From Rugalucina vietnamica (taxonomy: Eukaryota; Mollusca; Bivalvia; Lucinida; Lucinidae), in the NCBI GenBank assembly GCA_964017185.1, contig OZ024869.1:51982761-52046760 (forward strand): a stretch of 64,000 bases of DNA, read 5' to 3'. The notes under the pieces were generated by a model. It did not search any database. It was not told where the DNA came from and saw only the letters and a list, made by a program, of their open reading frames with translations. Position numbers and translations under genes: made by a program. Each line of letters starts with the position of its first letter. Positions within the stretch are counted from its first letter, which is position 1. This document shows positions 62,789 to 64,000 of the stretch, piece by piece.

Positions 62789-63882
62789 TTATGTATCCTT
62801 TAGAAAACAAACCCCTATTTCTCTCACTTTTTTCTTGTTTTTGTCTAAGATTCTTTACACACTTACAGGCAAAAAAAAACAAAAAAACAAGCATATAATG
62901 ATGGAACATAGATTTTAATGGAGAAACAGAATCAGAATCAGAATATGGTTTTACAGTACCTTTGGCAGTTATTTGTTTCATCTTATGGGCTTTGATGGAT
63001 TCTACATTAGCTCTGAGGAAAGGGTGATCTGAGGATGTGATAGGCTGTTCTAGAAACTCTTTTGGTGGGGCACCTACAGGGAAAATACATGTAAAGAACA
63101 AAAACTGGAATAGAAATATTAGGTTTATAATAAACATTTATTCACAGGGAGATAACCATAAATTCTCAGTATTTCCTTAACCATAAATTCTCAGTATTTC
63201 CTTAAATCTAAATTAAGTGAATTCCTTTGATGATATTTGAACTACGCGTATCTAGACAATATAACCACATGTACTTGTTCCCCATTTTAAGTTTTACAGA
63301 AAATTTCTATTTAAGCTTGTTTGGCAAAACATTTTTAATTGCAAACTATTTGTAGCAGATTTTAGAACAAAAACATGTGTAAAGGCTAAATTTTGTAATC
63401 AAAATTTGATTCAAATTTTAAATGTTGTGAATTTCTGAAGAATACTATTATTTGTCACCAGAAATGACACATTTCAGTCATTCCAGAAATAACGTGCATT
63501 CTGAGTAATGAAAATGGATCAAAGGTGATGACAACTAATTGTGCCCCTAGTGGTTCATATCATTAGATACATCCATTCAGAAACCAAAATAACTCAAATG
63601 TTTTATTGTTCTTGATTGATTTGATCTATATCAAAAATTTTATGTATGGTCGTGACCCTCAAGTGTCAACTCCGTTACGAACATTTTCTTGTCTAAAAAA
63701 CACTACATGTTAATGAAATACATAAAACAATTTGTTAGGAAATAAGAGTTTACAATTTCTTAATGTACAAATGCAAAAGAAACAATTCCAGATTACTTAA
63801 GAAGCAATTTTTTCACCTTTACAACCACGATTATCAATATTTAGGGAAACTCGGTCAGTTTTGTTGTCCAAAATGGTGATTG
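62071..63882 (-). CDS. Unidentified spliced gene, three internal exons (partial)
   Basis: Exons 63882-63817 (66 nt), 63073-62960 (114 nt) and 62177-62071 (107 nt). All borders are AG/GT: TGTGCAG before 63882, GTGAAA after 63817, CCTGTAG before 63073, GTACTG after 62960, TTTAG before 62177, GTAAGT after 62071. Phases agree at both junctions (AAA G|GT, twice). The readable protein includes [74 protein letters not shown] and [13 protein letters not shown]. It is hydrophilic and Lys/Glu-rich, with no membrane segment. I do not recognise the family. Both ends of the gene lie outside what I can assign. Confidence 0.65.
62240..62577 (-). pseudogene. Duplicated copy of the 62071-62177 exon, split by a MITE
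   Basis: On one side, TTTCATAGTAGTCCATATCT (62240-62260) repeats exon text found at 62088-62112. On the other, ATCAGCATCTGTGGAACCTA (62553-62572) repeats the exon's splice-acceptor end at 62161-62180, and the similarity continues into the intron (GTGTCAGAAT). The ~50 nt expected between them is replaced by the 279-bp MITE. Confidence 0.65.
62265..62543. mobile_element. MITE with AGGCC...GAGGTTATAAAAC termini
   Basis: ~45-bp imperfect terminal inverted repeats (AGGCC, then GAGGTTATAAAACTTTTTTC). In the centre is a 72-bp perfect palindrome (62349-62420, arms AATTTATCCTGCTCATAAAT...CAA), preceded by a tandem extra copy of its left arm (about 62315-62348). Confidence 0.85.
62640..62785. repeat. 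(GGAT/GGAC)n and (CA)n microsatellite
   Basis: Tetranucleotide GATG/GACG units (62650-62725) precede about 29 CA units. Overlapping frames (Pro/Ser- or Cys/Val-repeats) are artefacts. It sits within the intron between 62177 and 62960. Confidence 0.97.
63074..63816. other. Intron of the unidentified gene
   Basis: AT-rich. A 29-bp tandem duplication (ATAACCATAAATTCTCAGTA region, 63151-63205) is the only structure seen. Confidence 0.5.
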
Positions 63883-64000
63883 CTGCACACAAGAAATAAA
63901 TTTAAAGTGGAATTTCGACATTTTGATAATGATTGCATAGTAGAGATAAGAAAATGAAAGCATTTTTATATTTTTAAGTAAGCTATTTTATATTTTTATG
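63883..64000. other. Window end, presumed intron
   Basis: AT-rich sequence upstream of the first assigned exon; nothing recognised. Confidence 0.4.

Noticed and set aside
62607-63137. 176-aa minus-strand frame
   Set aside because: Only its part at 62960-63073 is exon sequence; the rest is intron plus CA and GGAT microsatellite read-through.

Overview
This window is eukaryotic nuclear DNA from an animal, most likely a bivalve mollusc. It is AT-rich and gene-poor. It carries spliced genes with GT-AG introns, a dense load of non-autonomous repeats of the kinds familiar from bivalve genomes (arrays of about 455 bp ending in a CTCACCTGAG hairpin, ACGTTAA-tailed SINE-like repeats, many hairpin MITEs), a tyrosine-recombinase retrotransposon and a LINE. 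The species assignment is inference from repeat style and was not checked against a database.

Layout. 1-23 kb has no protein gene I can support. It holds tandem arrays (about 180 bp at 1.4-2.1 kb; 128 bp at 2.1-3.1 kb; a 21-bp and a 20-bp minisatellite in opposite orientation at 6.4-7.9 kb), hairpin MITEs, copies of an unnamed ~800-bp repeat ('family X'), and nested insertions at 16.9-20.7 kb. One of those insertions is an apparent solo LTR (18900-19725) with a cluster of heat-shock elements and a TATA box. 23.4-26.4 kb holds a single-exon GCN2-like eIF2alpha kinase. 28.1-28.5 kb is a reverse-transcriptase fragment. 29.9-34.4 kb (minus strand) is a five-exon gene for a 549-aa, four-repeat, probably secreted protein; I reconstructed it from splice sites with matching phases. 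40.4-41.3 kb is a single-exon gene for a secreted coiled-coil/EGF-like/PAN-apple protein. 42.2-46.1 kb holds two Helentron-like arrays split by a TA-flanked MITE. 46-50.5 kb is repeats only. 50.56-54.59 kb is an apparently intact DIRS/Ngaro-type retrotransposon (SAM-like plus CCCH ORF1, RT-RNase H, tyrosine recombinase) between identical 153-bp direct repeats. 54.8-57.2 kb is a 5'-truncated LINE on the minus strand. 57.3-58.4 kb is bounded by a long inverted repeat. 62.0-63.9 kb holds three phase-compatible minus-strand exons of an unidentified gene that continues beyond the window, plus a second, MITE-split copy of one exon.

The cellular genes look unrelated to one another. The most interesting material is regulatory sequence inside repeats: the heat-shock-element solo LTR (similar in concept to heat-responsive LTR retrotransposons such as plant ONSEN), the 128-bp satellite that repeats a full palindromic estrogen-response-element consensus in register, and a canonical -1 frameshift heptamer joining ORF1 to the RT in the tyrosine-recombinase element.
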